Part shown: one piece after another, positions 45,613 through 56,019 of the stretch
Layout of the letters: each line of letters begins with the position of its first letter
Position numbering within the stretch: the stretch's first letter is position 1
Origin: Aphanocapsa lilacina HA4352-LM1
Lineage (GTDB): Bacteria; Cyanobacteriota; Cyanobacteriia; Gloeobacterales; Gloeobacteraceae
DNA length: 64,000 nucleotides
NCBI GenBank assembly: GCA_019359725.1
Contig: JAHHGR010000002.1
Location: 62,001-126,000 of the forward strand
Reading direction: 5' to 3'
The notes under the pieces: generated by a model
What the model saw: only the letters and a program-made list of their open reading frames with translations
The model's database searches: none
What the model was told of the DNA's origin: nothing
Translations under genes and position numbers: made by a program

Positions 45613-47061
45613 TTCGCCCAGTACCCAGGTGTCTTTCGAGCCGCCACCCTGGCTGGAATTGACCACCAGCGAGCCCGGGCGCAGGGCGACGCGGGTGAGG
45701 CCGCCGGGCAATACCCAGATGTCCTCGCCGTTGCTGAGGATATAGGGGCGCAGATCGATGTGGCAGCCGTAAAGGTTGTGGTTGTCCTCAGAGTAAGTAG
45801 GGTGCCGGGAAAAATTGACGACCGGCTGGGCCAGGTAGTTGCGTGGGTGGGCGCGTACCCGGCCGCGAAACTCTTCGACCTCAGCTTGGGTGGCCTTGGG
45901 GCCGATGAGCATGCCGTAGCCGCCGGAGTTGTCGGCCTCCTTGACCACCAGTTCCTCCATGTGCTCCAGGATGTAGCTGCACTCGGAAGCATCTTCGGCC
46001 AAATAAGTATCGACGTTCTTGAGGACGGCCTCCTCGCCCAGGTAATAGCGGATGATCTCAGGGACGAACTTGTAAATCACCTTGTCGTCGGCGACACCGG
46101 TACCGACCGTATTGGCAAGCACGACGTTGCCGGCGCGGTAGGCGCGCATCAAGCCCGGCACGCCGAGCACCGAGTCTTTGCGAAAGACTTCCGGATCAAG
46201 ATAATCGTCGTCGATGCGCCGGTAAATCACATCCACCGGCTGCAGGCCGTTCACGGTCTTGGCGAAGACACGGTCGTTTTCGACTACCAGGTCGCGGCCT
46301 TCGACCAGTTCGGCGCCCATCTGCAATGCCAAAAAGGCGTGCTCGAAGTAGGCGGAGTTGTAGACACCGGGGGTGAGGACCACCACTGCCGGGTCCGGCC
46401 GCGGCGAGACCCCCCGCAACGTCTGCAGCAGGCGCAGCGGATAATCGAGCACCGGACGCACCGGGTAATTGGCGAAGATGAGCGGGAAGACCTGCTTCAT
46501 AATCCGCCGGTTTTCGAGCACGTAGGAAACCCCCGAGGGCACCCGCAGGTTGTCCTCAAGCACCCGGTACTCGCCATCCCGGTCGCGAATCAGATCGGTA
46601 CCGCAGATCTGTACGTAGGCATCTTTGGGCACCTTCATGCCCATAAACTGGGGCCGAAACTGGTTGGCACTTTCGACCAGATGCCGGGGAACGACCTTAT
46701 CCAGCAGAATCTTCTGGCCGTTGTAGAGGTCCTTAAGAAACAAATTGAGCGCCAACAGCCGCTGTTTGAGACCGCGTTCAAGCACCTGCCACTCGTCGTG
46801 GGGAATGATGCGCGGAATCAGATCAAAAGGAAAGATTTTCTCGGTGCCCTCATCGGAGCCGTAGACCGCAAAGGTGATGCCGCGGGTCAAAAAGGCGATG
46901 CGCGCCTGGCGGGCGCGGTTGGCCAATTCCACCGGCCCGAAGCGATCGAGAAATTCGGCGACGACTTTGTAGTGCTCGCGCGGCACGCCCGGCTCGCGGA
47001 ACATCTCGTCGTAGAAGTCTCCGGGGACGTACTGCTGGAGCATGGTTGCCGATTCAGGCAT
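45607..47061 (-). CDS. Circularly permuted ATP-grasp protein (DUF404/DUF407)
   Basis: The 484 residues begin [15 protein letters not shown] and include [64 protein letters not shown] and the closing [20 protein letters not shown]. This is the family often found beside alpha-E (DUF403) and transglutaminase-like genes and thought to make a peptide or peptide-like compound. None of those partners is adjacent here: downstream lies an Uma2 relic. [10 protein letters not shown] would be a shorter start at 47043. Confidence 0.88.
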   Translation of the reverse strand: MPESATMLQQYVPGDFYDEMFREPGVPREHYKVVAEFLDRFGPVELANRARQARIAFLTRGITFAVYGSDEGTEKIFPFDLIPRIIPHDEWQVLERGLKQRLLALNLFLKDLYNGQKILLDKVVPRHLVESANQFRPQFMGMKVPKDAYVQICGTDLIRDRDGEYRVLEDNLRVPSGVSYVLENRRIMKQVFPLIFANYPVRPVLDYPLRLLQTLRGVSPRPDPAVVVLTPGVYNSAYFEHAFLALQMGAELVEGRDLVVENDRVFAKTVNGLQPVDVIYRRIDDDYLDPEVFRKDSVLGVPGLMRAYRAGNVVLANTVGTGVADDKVIYKFVPEIIRYYLGEEAVLKNVDTYLAEDASECSYILEHMEELVVKEADNSGGYGMLIGPKATQAEVEEFRGRVRAHPRNYLAQPVVNFSRHPTYSEDNHNLYGCHIDLRPYILSNGEDIWVLPGGLTRVALRPGSLVVNSSQGGGSKDTWVLGES

Positions 47062-47136
47062 GGATTACCTTGGATGGAGTGAGGCTTGCGAATCTATTTA
47101 AAACCTTCGGCCCCCACGGGGCAAACGTATCTAGCC

Positions 47137-47313
47137 ATGTCCTTCCCCAACGAGCCCAAAGTTCAGAAGCCCGAAGAACCCGCCCCCAGTTATGTCAAAT
47201 TGGCGATGCGCAACATGGTGCGCAAGCGGGGCACCTCACTCAAGCACTTCGCGCTCACGTTGGTGGCCGTTCTCGCTTTTTTTGTGCTGCTGAGCGTCGT
47301 CTTCCGGGGCTAA
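47137..47313 (+). CDS. DUF3285-like single-helix protein
   Basis: A 58-residue cyanobacterial protein: acidic/proline start (MSFPNEPKVQKPEEPAPS), the family core YVKLAMRNMVRKRGTSL and one C-terminal membrane helix (LTLVAVLAFFVLLSVVF). Function is unknown; conservation across cyanobacteria, as I recall, points to the photosynthetic membrane. ATG 47137 fits the family; upstream codons do not. Confidence 0.82.
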   Translation: MSFPNEPKVQKPEEPAPSYVKLAMRNMVRKRGTSLKHFALTLVAVLAFFVLLSVVFRG

Positions 47314-47438
47314 AAACGCCCCCAATTTGCAAAATGTGATCGCGAAGGCATCCCTGTGCGCCACATCGGGCAGCTGTGAACACAGAAGCACCTAAGCAAA
47401 TGGGCAGAGGACGAAGCTGAACTGTATCATAAATAAAA

Positions 47439-47468
47439 TTGTTTGATGGCATAGCATCAATCTATAAT
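47439..47468 (+). promoter_or_regulatory. Promoter and overlapping palindrome ahead of the sulfate operon
   Basis: TTGTTT (47439-47444), an 18-base spacer and a perfect TATAAT (47463-47468) on the plus strand. A palindrome TTGATG-GCATAG-CATCAA (47443-47460) fills the spacer, the position expected for an operator. The start would fall near 47475, giving a leader of about 155 bases to cysA. The 47314-47631 gap is otherwise AT-rich and gene-free. Confidence 0.6.
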
Positions 47469-47631
47469 TTTGATAAGTTAGATCTATTGCTCCGACAAAA
47501 ATGCCCTATGATACAAACAATTACGCAGCCTGTTTTAAAAGCACTGATCTTCTTTTTTTCGCAAGCTTTTTGGTCTTGATCACCTTTCAGCCTGCACAGC
47601 AACACCTACTTGGTTCTATCGGAGGCTCCTT

Positions 47632-48666
47632 GTGTCGATACTTATCGATAATGTTTCCAAGAACTTCGGCGATTTTCAGGCGGTAGCCGACATTCGCCTG
47701 GAGATCCAGCCCGGCAACCTGGTGGCTCTACTCGGGCCTTCCGGATGCGGCAAATCGACCCTGTTGCGCCTGATCGCCGGGCTCGAACTGCCCGACAGCG
47801 GCCAAATCTGGTTGGAGGGGCAGGACGCCACCCGCCAGCGGCTGCAGGAGCGCAATATCGGCTTTGTCTTTCAGCACTATGCGCTTTTTAAGCACCTGAC
47901 CGTTGCCCAGAACATCGCCTTTGGCCTGGAGGTGCGCAAGACGCCCAAGGCCCCGATCAAAGCCCGCGTCGAAGAGTTGCTTGAGCTGGTGCAACTGGCG
48001 GGCTACGGCGGTCGCTACCCAGCCCAACTCTCCGGCGGCCAGCGCCAGCGAGTGGCCCTGGCACGCGCCCTGGCCGTCGAACCGCGGGTGCTGCTGCTCG
48101 ATGAGCCCTTCGGCGCCCTCGACGCCAGGGTCCGCAAGGATTTGCGAGCCTGGCTGCGCCGCCTGCACGACGAAGTGCACGTCACGACCATCTTTGTCAC
48201 CCACGACCCCGAAGAAGCGCTCGAAGTCTCCGACACGATCGTGGTCATGAACAAGGGCCGTGTCGAGCAGGTGGGTTCGCCGGTCGAGATTTACGACCAT
48301 CCGGAGAGTGCTTTTGTGATGAGCTTTTTGGGTCAGGTCAATACCTTGCCCAACACCCCGGAACTGTTCCCGCAACTGAGCGAGGCGGCCCGCGAGGTGC
48401 TGGTGCGCCCCCACGATCTGAGCTTGAGCGTCCAGGCGGGCGGACCCTCCCTAACCGCCCGCGTCGAGCGGCTGATGTACCTCGGCTGGCAGGTCCAGGC
48501 CGAGTTGGTGCTGGAGGCGGGCCAGCCGCTGATCGTCCAGCTCAGCCGCGAGCAGGCGGACCGCCTGCAGTTGCGTCCCGACCAGCCTGTCTACGTGCAG
48601 GTCCGCAATCCTAAGATCTTCCCGGCGGTTGCGGCCGACAAACAGCTGATCGAAGCCGCCGCCTGA
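47632..48666 (+). CDS. cysA: Sulfate/thiosulfate ABC transporter ATP-binding protein
   Basis: The 344-residue ATPase of the sulfate importer: Walker [10 protein letters not shown] near 35-43, Q-loop [16 protein letters not shown], signature [14 protein letters not shown], Walker [12 protein letters not shown] and the switch His in VTHDP. The C-terminal TOBE-like region starts near 235 ([10 protein letters not shown]). The start is GTG 47632, nine bases after GGAGG. It heads the cysA-sbp-cysT-cysW operon, an order with the ATPase first. Confidence 0.94.
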   Translation: MSILIDNVSKNFGDFQAVADIRLEIQPGNLVALLGPSGCGKSTLLRLIAGLELPDSGQIWLEGQDATRQRLQERNIGFVFQHYALFKHLTVAQNIAFGLEVRKTPKAPIKARVEELLELVQLAGYGGRYPAQLSGGQRQRVALARALAVEPRVLLLDEPFGALDARVRKDLRAWLRRLHDEVHVTTIFVTHDPEEALEVSDTIVVMNKGRVEQVGSPVEIYDHPESAFVMSFLGQVNTLPNTPELFPQLSEAAREVLVRPHDLSLSVQAGGPSLTARVERLMYLGWQVQAELVLEAGQPLIVQLSREQADRLQLRPDQPVYVQVRNPKIFPAVAADKQLIEAAA

Positions 48667-48694
48667 TTCCCCCGTGCAATTGAGGAGTGTTTCG

Positions 48695-49744
48695 ATGGTC
48701 CTTGCGTTCAATCGGGCCTGTGTCTCGCGCGCCCTGGTTTCCCTCGTCGGTCCCTTCTTTGCAGCGGCGGCGCTGGTCGGTGTTCCGGCCGCCGCTCAGA
48801 CCCCTAAGGAAGTGGCCCTGCTCAATGTGTCCTACGACCCGACCCGCGAGCTGTACAAAGATTTCAACGAAGCGTTCGCGGCCTACTGGAAGAAGAAGGC
48901 CGGCCAGAGTGTCACCGTCAAGCAGTCCCACGGCGGCTCCGGCAAGCAGGCCCGCTCGGTGATCGACGGACTGGAGGCGGACGTGGTCACCCTCGCCCTC
49001 GCCTACGACATCGACGCCCTCGCGGACAAAGCCCAGCTCATTCCCGATGACTGGCAAAAGCGCCTGCCCAACAACAGCACGCCCTACACCTCGACCATCG
49101 TGTTTTTGGTGCGCAAGGGCAACCCCAAGAAGATCATCGACTGGAACGACCTGGTGCGGCCGGACGTGGCTGTGATCACCCCCAACCCCAAGACCTCCGG
49201 CGGGGCGCGCTGGAACTACCTGGCGGCCTGGGCCTACGCCGCCAGGCAGAACAAAGGCGACGAGGCCAAGACTCGCGATTTTGTGGCCCGCCTGTTCAAG
49301 AACGTGCCGGTGCTCGACTCGGGCGCCAGGGGTTCGACCACGACTTTCGTGCAGCGCGGCATCGGCGATGTGCTGCTCTCCTGGGAAAACGAAGCCTACC
49401 TGGCGGTCAACGAACTGGGTGCCGACAAAGTCGAGATTGTCACCCCTTCGCTGAGCATCCTGGCCGAGCCGCCGGTCACCTGGGTCGATAAAGTCACCGA
49501 CAAGCGCAAGACCTCCGAAGTCGCCAAAGCCTATCTGGAGTATCTCTACAGTCCCGTCGGCCAGGATCTGGCCGGCAAGCACTATTACCGTCCCCGCGAG
49601 GCCGCCGCGGCCAAGAAGTACGCCAAGACCTTCGGCAAGGTCAACCTGGTCACCATCGACAAGGAATTCGGCGGCTGGGAGAAAACCCAGAAAAAGCACT
49701 TCGACGACGGCGGCATCTTCGATCAGATCTACAAGCCCAAGTAA
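48695..49744 (+). CDS. sbp: Periplasmic sulfate-binding protein
   Basis: Sulfate receptor, 349 residues, with a signal peptide (cut after VPAAAQ). Family blocks are [67 protein letters not shown] and [17 protein letters not shown] precedes ATG 48695, which is preferred to an upstream in-frame start. It delivers sulfate to CysT-CysW. Confidence 0.94.
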   Translation: MVLAFNRACVSRALVSLVGPFFAAAALVGVPAAAQTPKEVALLNVSYDPTRELYKDFNEAFAAYWKKKAGQSVTVKQSHGGSGKQARSVIDGLEADVVTLALAYDIDALADKAQLIPDDWQKRLPNNSTPYTSTIVFLVRKGNPKKIIDWNDLVRPDVAVITPNPKTSGGARWNYLAAWAYAARQNKGDEAKTRDFVARLFKNVPVLDSGARGSTTTFVQRGIGDVLLSWENEAYLAVNELGADKVEIVTPSLSILAEPPVTWVDKVTDKRKTSEVAKAYLEYLYSPVGQDLAGKHYYRPREAAAAKKYAKTFGKVNLVTIDKEFGGWEKTQKKHFDDGGIFDQIYKPK

Positions 49745-49785
49745 GTTCTCTATCCCTGCCTGCCTTCGTGGCAAGGAAACGCACC

Positions 49786-50622
49786 ATGACCCTACTGGCA
49801 TTCAAAAAGCACAGCGTTCTGCCCGGTTTCGGGCTCAGTCTGGGGTATACCGTCTTCTACCTCAGCATGATTGTCTTAATTCCCCTGTCGGCTCTGTTTT
49901 TCAAGTCGGCGACGATGGGTTGGACACAGTTCTGGACGACAGTCACCGACCCACGGGTGGTCGCTGCCTACCAGCTCACCTTCGGCGCTTCGCTGGTGGC
50001 CGCCCTCATCAACGCCGTCTTCGGGCTGTTGGTGGCCTGGGTGCTGGTGCGCTACACCTTTCCGGGCAAGCGCATCCTCGATGCGCTGGTGGATTTGCCC
50101 TTTGCACTGCCCACCGCCGTGGCCGGTATCGCCCTGACCAGCCTCTATGCCCCGAACGGCTGGATCGGGCAGTACCTCGACCCGCTCGGGATCAAAGTCG
50201 CCTTTACCCCGATCGGTATTGTTATTGCACTGATGTTTATCGGGTTTCCGTTTGTCGTGCGCACGGTACAGCCGGTGCTGCAGGATCTGGAGCTTGAGAG
50301 CGAGGAAGCCGCTGCCTGCCTGGGGGCAAGCCGCCTGCAGACGTTTCTCACCGTCATCCTGCCCACGCTGATCCCGTCGTTGCTGACGGGCTTTACGCTG
50401 GCCTTTGCCCGCGCCCTGGGCGAGTACGGTTCGGTGGTCTTCATCTCGGGCAACATGCCCGGCAGGACCGAAATTGCCTCGCTGCTCATCATCACCAAGC
50501 TCGAACAGTACGACTACGCCGGGGCCACGGCCATCGCCGTGGTGATGCTGGTGGCGGCCTTCGTGCTGCTGTTTGCCATCAATTTGCTCCAGCGCTGGAG
50601 CAGCCGCTTCGCCACCCGCTAA
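49786..50622 (+). CDS. cysT: Sulfate ABC transporter permease CysT
   Basis: A 278-residue permease with six membrane helices and the EAA loop [21 protein letters not shown] that docks on CysA. The family start motif [16 protein letters not shown] is present. AAGGAAA lies six bases before ATG 49786; an upstream GTG at 49768 is less likely. Confidence 0.93.
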   Translation: MTLLAFKKHSVLPGFGLSLGYTVFYLSMIVLIPLSALFFKSATMGWTQFWTTVTDPRVVAAYQLTFGASLVAALINAVFGLLVAWVLVRYTFPGKRILDALVDLPFALPTAVAGIALTSLYAPNGWIGQYLDPLGIKVAFTPIGIVIALMFIGFPFVVRTVQPVLQDLELESEEAAACLGASRLQTFLTVILPTLIPSLLTGFTLAFARALGEYGSVVFISGNMPGRTEIASLLIITKLEQYDYAGATAIAVVMLVAAFVLLFAINLLQRWSSRFATR

Positions 50623-50643
50623 CCCGCAGGAGGAGGTTATTCT

Positions 50644-51513
50644 ATGGTTACTGTCATCGAAAAACGCCCGCAAAGGCGGGAATTCTGGGAGCAGGCCACC
50701 ACCGAACCCGCCTGGCTGCGCTGGGTGCTGGTCGCAGTGGCGCTTGCCTTCTGCGGATTGTTTCTGGTGGTGCCGCTGGTGGCGGTCTTTGCCCAGGCCC
50801 TCGAAAAAGGCTGGGAGCTGTATCTGGCCTCCTTCACCGATGCCGACGCCCTGACGGCCATTCAACTGACGCTCCTGGTCAGTGCCATCGCCGTGCCCGT
50901 CAACCTGGTCTTCGGTGTCGCCGCCGCCTGGGCGATTGCCAAGTTCGATTTCAAGGGCAAGAACTTTTTGACCACGCTGGTGGATTTGCCCTTCTCGGTA
51001 TCGCCCGTGGTCTCGGGATTGATTTTCGTGCTGCTCTTCGGGGCGCAGGGCTGGCTTGGCCCCTGGCTTTCGGCCAACGACTTCAAGATCATCTTTGCGG
51101 TGCCGGGGATCGTGCTGGCGACCGTGTTCGTCACCTTTCCGTTTATCGCCCGCGAACTGATTCCGCTGATGCAGGAGCAAGGAACAGAGCAGGAGGAGAC
51201 GGCCCTGGTACTCGGTGCAAGCGGCTGGCAGGCCTTCTGGCGGGTCACCCTGCCCAACATCAAGTGGGCTTTGCTCTACGGGGTGATCCTCTGCAACGCC
51301 CGGGCGATGGGCGAATTCGGCGCCGTCTCGGTGGTCTCGGGCCACATCCGCGGACAAACCAACACAATGCCCCTGCACGTCGAAATTCTCTACAACGAGT
51401 ACAACTTCGTGGGTGCCTTCGCGGTCGCCTCACTGCTGGCACTGCTGGCGCTGGTCACCCTGGTACTCAAGAGCCTCGTCGAGTGGAAATCGGCCCACCC
51501 AACCGAGCGCTGA
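50644..51513 (+). CDS. cysW: Sulfate ABC transporter permease CysW
   Basis: Partner permease, 289 residues with six membrane helices. The EAA loop reads EETALVLGASGWQAFWRVTLP, and the family tail HVEILYNEYNFVGAFAVASLL is intact. AGGAGG lies about ten bases before the ATG. Its stop overlaps the next start as TGATG, so the DUF2490-like gene was once coupled to the sulfate operon. Confidence 0.93.
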   Translation: MVTVIEKRPQRREFWEQATTEPAWLRWVLVAVALAFCGLFLVVPLVAVFAQALEKGWELYLASFTDADALTAIQLTLLVSAIAVPVNLVFGVAAAWAIAKFDFKGKNFLTTLVDLPFSVSPVVSGLIFVLLFGAQGWLGPWLSANDFKIIFAVPGIVLATVFVTFPFIARELIPLMQEQGTEQEETALVLGASGWQAFWRVTLPNIKWALLYGVILCNARAMGEFGAVSVVSGHIRGQTNTMPLHVEILYNEYNFVGAFAVASLLALLALVTLVLKSLVEWKSAHPTER

Positions 51514-52248
51514 TGGCTGGGTCCATAGCCCGGCTGAAGGCCGCTTTGGCAACGCTCGCCGTCCTACTTGGACTCGGCTCGCTTCATCCTCCATCTCTCC
51601 TCGACCAGTCCGCCGCCGGGTTGGTCGAGGACTGTCAAGTCTGGACCCGACTTACCCTGCGGGGCCGCTTCGAAGGCAGTCCGACCCGTTGGGGTTTTGA
51701 GATCGAAAACCGGCTGTGCAACGGCGCGCGAAGAGCGCCAGCTGCTCGTCCGTCCCTACGTCGGGCTGACGGTGAGCGACAAATTCACGGCCAACCTGGG
51801 CTTTGTGAACTTTTTTACCTGGCCCACCCAGGGCACCAACATCAGCGTCGAGACCCGGCTGTTTCAGGATTTTATCTACGCTTTGCGGGTGGATAACCTG
51901 AATATTGCCCAGCGCATCCGGCTGGAGGAGCGCTGGATCGAAGGGGCTTCGGCCGTCTCGCTGCGCGCCCGCTACCGGCTGCAGCTGCAACATCCGCTTG
52001 ACGTCGAGAAGCGCTGGCTGGTCAACGTCAGCGACGAATTGTTCTACAACCTCAACGCGCCGACCAACGGCCCCGTAGGAGGCTTCGAGCAAAACCGGGC
52101 CATCTTCTCGATCATCCACAAGCTCAATCCGCAGTTGAGTCTGGAAGTAGGCTACCAGGGCAACTTCAACAACCGCCCCGCCCCCCGCGCCGACCAGTTC
52201 GACCACGATTTGCTGGTCTACTTCACCCCTCTTTTGCCATGTCGATGA
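51513..52248 (+). pseudogene. DUF2490-like outer-membrane beta-barrel gene with frameshift and eroded 3' end
   Basis: From ATG 51513 the first frame gives a signal peptide (AALATLAVLLGLGSL) and DCQVWTRLTLRGRFEGS, the usual opening of this barrel family. Near 51720, after EIENRLCNG, the family continues one frame over: REERQLLVRPYVGLTVSDKF, LGFVNFFTWPTQGTN, then NIAQRIRLEERW and IFSIIHKLNPQLSLEVGYQ. A single base change restores the join. The C-terminal strand ends abruptly in FTPLLPCR at the border of a transposase fragment. Confidence 0.7.
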
Positions 52249-52419
52249 CTTCTGCATCTCCCACTGAAGGCCGGTATGCCGCACGGATAGGATGGCATTG
52301 ACTACTTCGCGCATATCGACAAAACGCGGTCTGCCACCGGGTTTAGCCTTTGGTAGTAGGGGTTCGAGGATGACCCACTGAGCATCTGTCAGCTCGGTCT
52401 TGTAGGACTTGCGATCCAT
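52232..52419 (-). mobile_element. IS5-type transposase N-terminal stub
   Basis: MDRKSYKTELTDAQWVILEP at 52419, then PGGRPRFVDMREVVNAIL and HTGLQWEM form the start of an IS5-family transposase (IS1031/IS427-like). The conserved continuation after QWEM (normally LPHDFPPWQTV) is not recognisable and the DDE residues are absent. Upstream on the minus strand, the segment GAGACTATGCGCTGTCAG near 52469-52486 is a candidate terminal repeat. Confidence 0.7.
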
Positions 52420-52540
52420 CGGCTACTACGCACGCTTGCTGCCTCAACCCGAGCGCAAACGTACTGACAGCGCATAGTCTCTTAATACTCTTTACGAATC
52501 AGCTCTGAGGTGCCAGGTGTCAGCTGACATCTAACGCCTA

Positions 52541-52570
52541 TAAAAAAGCCCCCCTGCGCAGGGAGGGCTT
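52541..52570 (-). terminator. Intrinsic terminator of the M50 protease gene
   Basis: On the minus strand AAGCCCTCCC and the complementary GGGGGGCTT flank a short TGCGCA turn, and TTTTTT follows at once. It lies about 30 bases past the protease stop, in the right orientation. Confidence 0.85.
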
Positions 52571-52601
52571 CAGCAGAGACTTGATCAAACCGGAAGACTA
52601 A

Positions 52602-53735
52602 CTAACTGGCCAGGCGCAGCGGTTCTTTGTGCGCAAAGAACCGCTGGATATCTTCTATACGCACCTGGCCCACCAACAGACCGCTCGGCTGCAGGACCGG
52701 GATGCGCGGCAGGCGCTTCTCCTGCAATCGGGTCAACACTTCGTCGAGGGGCTGGCTGGAAACGACTGTCTCGCTGGCATCCACCGGCTGCATCACCGCA
52801 CTGACCGGCGTAATCGCCCACAACTCGGTCGGTTGCTGCAACAGGGCGCCGCGGTCGATGCGGCCCACCAGGTGGCCGTCGTAGTCGGTGACCAGAAAGC
52901 TCACCTGGGAGCTGCCCAGCGCGTACAGGTCCGCGAAGGAGCGCAGGCTCGCGTAGGCCGGTACCGCCGGCTCGGTGCGCACGGCCGCCTGCTCGGCGGT
53001 CAGGCCGCTCAGCCGTCCCTGGATGCGGGCGTACTCGCTGTAGCGGCGGGCATTACTGAAGACAAACCAGCCGATGATCGCAAACCACAGGCCGTTGAAG
53101 TTGCCGATCACGAACAACCCCCCCAGCATCATCAGCGCGCCGACCCCCTGACCGGCGATGCCGGCAAAGCGGATGCCCTTGTACTGGTTGCCGGTTACAC
53201 CCCAGACCAGCGCCTTGAGCACGTTGCCGCCGTCGAGCGGCAGACCGGGCAGCATGTTGAAGATGGCAAGCGCCAGGTTGACCATAGCGAGCAGGCTCAC
53301 CACAGCCCCCACAGGACCCGCCAGGAACAGCGCCTGCTCAAGTCCGTAGAACAGCCCGAACAGGGCGATGCTCACCAATGGACCGGCCAGGGCAACGACG
53401 AGCGCTCCCCAGGGCGAGCGCGACTCGCGCTCGATCTGAGCGACACCGCCGAACAGAAATAAACTAATCGACTGCACCCGGATGCCCTGGACGATAGCGG
53501 CAAAGCTGTGGCCCAACTCGTGCAGCAGCACCGAGGCAAACAGCAGCAGCGCCGAGACGAAACCGGTCAGCCACGGCGCCAGAGGACCCCACTCGGGGTG
53601 CTGGGCACCCAGGGCCGAGCCGTAGGACCAGGTCACAAACGCCAAAATCAAAAACCAGGACACATCGATGAAAAATGGAATGCCAAACAGGCTGCCCGCC
53701 CGAATGGCACCTTTTTTCTGCGTGACCACTTGCAT
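52602..53735 (-). CDS. Site-2-type (M50) membrane metalloprotease with CBS pair
   Basis: Intramembrane zinc protease, 377 residues. The zinc site HELGH lies near residue 70 (VLLHELGHSFAAIV), and the second motif NMLPGLPLDGG supplies the Asp ligand. Six or so membrane helices fill residues 15-225. Residues about 245-370 form two CBS units (YALGSSQVSFLVTDYDG, KRLPRIPVLQPSGLLVG), which usually bind adenyl nucleotides and gate the protease. It probably cleaves a membrane-bound regulator such as an anti-sigma factor; the substrate is unknown. Confidence 0.92.
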   Translation of the reverse strand: MQVVTQKKGAIRAGSLFGIPFFIDVSWFLILAFVTWSYGSALGAQHPEWGPLAPWLTGFVSALLLFASVLLHELGHSFAAIVQGIRVQSISLFLFGGVAQIERESRSPWGALVVALAGPLVSIALFGLFYGLEQALFLAGPVGAVVSLLAMVNLALAIFNMLPGLPLDGGNVLKALVWGVTGNQYKGIRFAGIAGQGVGALMMLGGLFVIGNFNGLWFAIIGWFVFSNARRYSEYARIQGRLSGLTAEQAAVRTEPAVPAYASLRSFADLYALGSSQVSFLVTDYDGHLVGRIDRGALLQQPTELWAITPVSAVMQPVDASETVVSSQPLDEVLTRLQEKRLPRIPVLQPSGLLVGQVRIEDIQRFFAHKEPLRLAS

Positions 53736-53925
53736 GGATAGACTCCTTGCTTGGGAAAAACATCCCTCTCATCCGTTCTATTTTAGACTGATTCTAAGCA
53801 GGGAGTCAATCGACTTGAGCCGGCCTCTATCAATGGACAGGGATGATTGGGAGGGTCTATGCAGTCTTGAATACTGCTATTGGCCGGGGCGGGTGCCATG
53901 ATTATGAAAAACTGGGTGTGCTCCG

Positions 53926-56016
53926 ATGAGCGAGGCTTCCATCACAGACAGCGTTGAGACCAAGATTGGGCTGGACGACCCGGCGCTTCTCATCAACCGG
54001 GAACTCAGTTGGCTCGAATTTAATACTCGAGTGCTCGACGAGGCGCTCGACGAGCGCAACCCGCTGTTGGAGCGGCTGAAGTTTCTGGCCATCTTCAGCA
54101 GCAACCTGGATGAATTTTTCATGGTGCGCGTCTCGGGCCTCAAGCAGCAGGTCGAATTGGGTTTGAAGAACAAGACCCCCGACGGCCTGGGACCGCAGGC
54201 GCAGCTCGACGCCATTGTCCACCGGCTGCGGCCGCTCTTGGAGACCCAGACGATGGCGCTGCGCAGCCAGATTTTGCCGAAGCTCGCCGAAGAGGGCATC
54301 CGCATCTGCGACTACAGCGAGATCAAGGTTCTGCCCCGGCAGCAGGAGCAGCTGCAGCGTTACTTTGAGGAGCAGGTCTTCCCGGTGCTCACCCCGCTTG
54401 CGGTCGATCCGGGCCATCCGTTTCCGTACATCTCCAATTTGAGCCTGTCGCTCGCGGTGTTGGTGCGCGATCCAGTGAGCCAGAAGGAACTGTTCGCCCG
54501 CGTCAAGGTGCCCCAGGGGTTGCCGCGGCTGGTGCCGCTGGGGATTCCCAACCAGTTTGTGGCGCTTGAAGAGGTGATCGGTGCCCACCTCGACCAGCTG
54601 TTTCCGGGCATGGAAGTGATGAGCTGGCATCCGTTTCGGCTCACGCGCAACAGCGATCTGGAGATGGCTGAGGAAGAAGCCGAAGATCTGCTGCTCACCA
54701 TCGAGCAGTCGGTGCGCAACCGCCGCTTCGGCGAAGCGGTGCGTCTGGAGATTACCCCCCAGATGCCGGTTCACGTGCGCGCCCGTCTGCTCGAAGAACT
54801 CGAACTGCACGAGCAGGACGTCTATGCAATCGACGGCTTGCTCGATTTGCGCTGTCTTTGGCAACTGGCCGGGCTGGAGCGGCCCGATCTCAAGCACCGG
54901 CCCTTCAGCGCCCAAGTGCCGCCCGATTTTCGCAACCCCCAACTCGACATCTTCCGGCTCATCCGCCAGGGCGACCGCCTGGTGCACCACCCCTACGATT
55001 CGTTTGCCGCCACCGTCGAGCGCTTCGTCTCGGCAGCGGCGGACGATCCGGACGTGCTCACCATCAAACAGACCTTGTACCGCACCTCCGGCGACTCGCC
55101 CATCGTGCGCGCCTTGATTCGCGCCGCTGAAAACGGCAAGCAGGTGGCGGTGCTGGTGGAACTCAAAGCCCGCTTCGACGAAGAGAACAACATCAACTGG
55201 GCGCGAGCCCTGGAGCGCGCCGGGGTGCACGTCGTCTACGGCCTGGTGGGCCTCAAGACCCACGCCAAGGCGCTGTTGGTGGTCCGCCGCGAAAAAGGCC
55301 ACATCCGCCGCTACGTGCACCTGGCCACTGGCAACTACAACTCCAAAACCGCCAACCTCTACACCGACTACGGTCTATTTAGCTGCAGGCCGGATCTGGG
55401 GGGCGACGTCACCGATTTATTCAACTATCTGACCGGCTACTCCCACCAGACCCATTACCGCAAGCTGTTGGTGGCTCCTGCCCGCCTGCGCGACCAATTT
55501 GTCGAACTGATCGACCGCGAGATTGCCGCGCGTTCCCCCGAGGTCCCCAGGCGGATCATCGCCAAGATGAATTCCCTGGTCGACCCGATTTTGATCCGGG
55601 CGCTGTACCGGGCTTCCCAGGCCGGGGTGCACATCGATTTGATTGTGCGCGGCATCTGTTGTCTGCGGCCGGGCTATGCCGAGGTCAGCGAAAATATTCG
55701 CGTCATCAGCATCGTGGGGCGCCTGCTCGAACATTCGCGGGTGTTTTACTTCGGCAATGGCGGCAACAGCGAAGTCTACATCGGTTCGGCCGACTGGATG
55801 CCCCGCAACCTCGACCGGCGCGTCGAGGTGATGACACCCGTCGAAGAGCCGCGCCTGCGCGACGAACTGGTCGCTTTTTTGCATTTGCTGCTCAGCGACA
55901 ACCGCCAGAGCTGGGAGTTGCAGACCAACGGCGCCTACGCCCGCCGTCACACGTTGCCCGGTGCAATCGAAATCAGCTCCCAGCAGGTGCTCATCGACCG
56001 GGCGCTCAGCCGCTGA
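53926..56016 (+). CDS. ppk: Polyphosphate kinase 1
   Basis: Makes polyphosphate from ATP. The 696-residue, four-domain PPK1 starts INRELSWLEFNTRVLDEA and SSNLDEFFMVRVSGLKQQ, has HPYDSFAATVERFVSAAADDP, LIRAAENGKQVAVLVELKARFDE (PLD-like fold), GLKTHAKALLVVRRE with the phosphorylated-type His, and the second PLD unit ending in SADWMPRNLDRRVEV. It ends 3 bases from the convergent cyclophilin gene. Confidence 0.96.
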   Translation: MSEASITDSVETKIGLDDPALLINRELSWLEFNTRVLDEALDERNPLLERLKFLAIFSSNLDEFFMVRVSGLKQQVELGLKNKTPDGLGPQAQLDAIVHRLRPLLETQTMALRSQILPKLAEEGIRICDYSEIKVLPRQQEQLQRYFEEQVFPVLTPLAVDPGHPFPYISNLSLSLAVLVRDPVSQKELFARVKVPQGLPRLVPLGIPNQFVALEEVIGAHLDQLFPGMEVMSWHPFRLTRNSDLEMAEEEAEDLLLTIEQSVRNRRFGEAVRLEITPQMPVHVRARLLEELELHEQDVYAIDGLLDLRCLWQLAGLERPDLKHRPFSAQVPPDFRNPQLDIFRLIRQGDRLVHHPYDSFAATVERFVSAAADDPDVLTIKQTLYRTSGDSPIVRALIRAAENGKQVAVLVELKARFDEENNINWARALERAGVHVVYGLVGLKTHAKALLVVRREKGHIRRYVHLATGNYNSKTANLYTDYGLFSCRPDLGGDVTDLFNYLTGYSHQTHYRKLLVAPARLRDQFVELIDREIAARSPEVPRRIIAKMNSLVDPILIRALYRASQAGVHIDLIVRGICCLRPGYAEVSENIRVISIVGRLLEHSRVFYFGNGGNSEVYIGSADWMPRNLDRRVEVMTPVEEPRLRDELVAFLHLLLSDNRQSWELQTNGAYARRHTLPGAIEISSQQVLIDRALSR

Positions 56017-56019
56017 GGA

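Noticed and set aside
47501-47686. Leader peptide ORF upstream of cysA
   Set aside because: It runs out of frame into cysA, lacks a ribosome site and has no stalling-type codon cluster.
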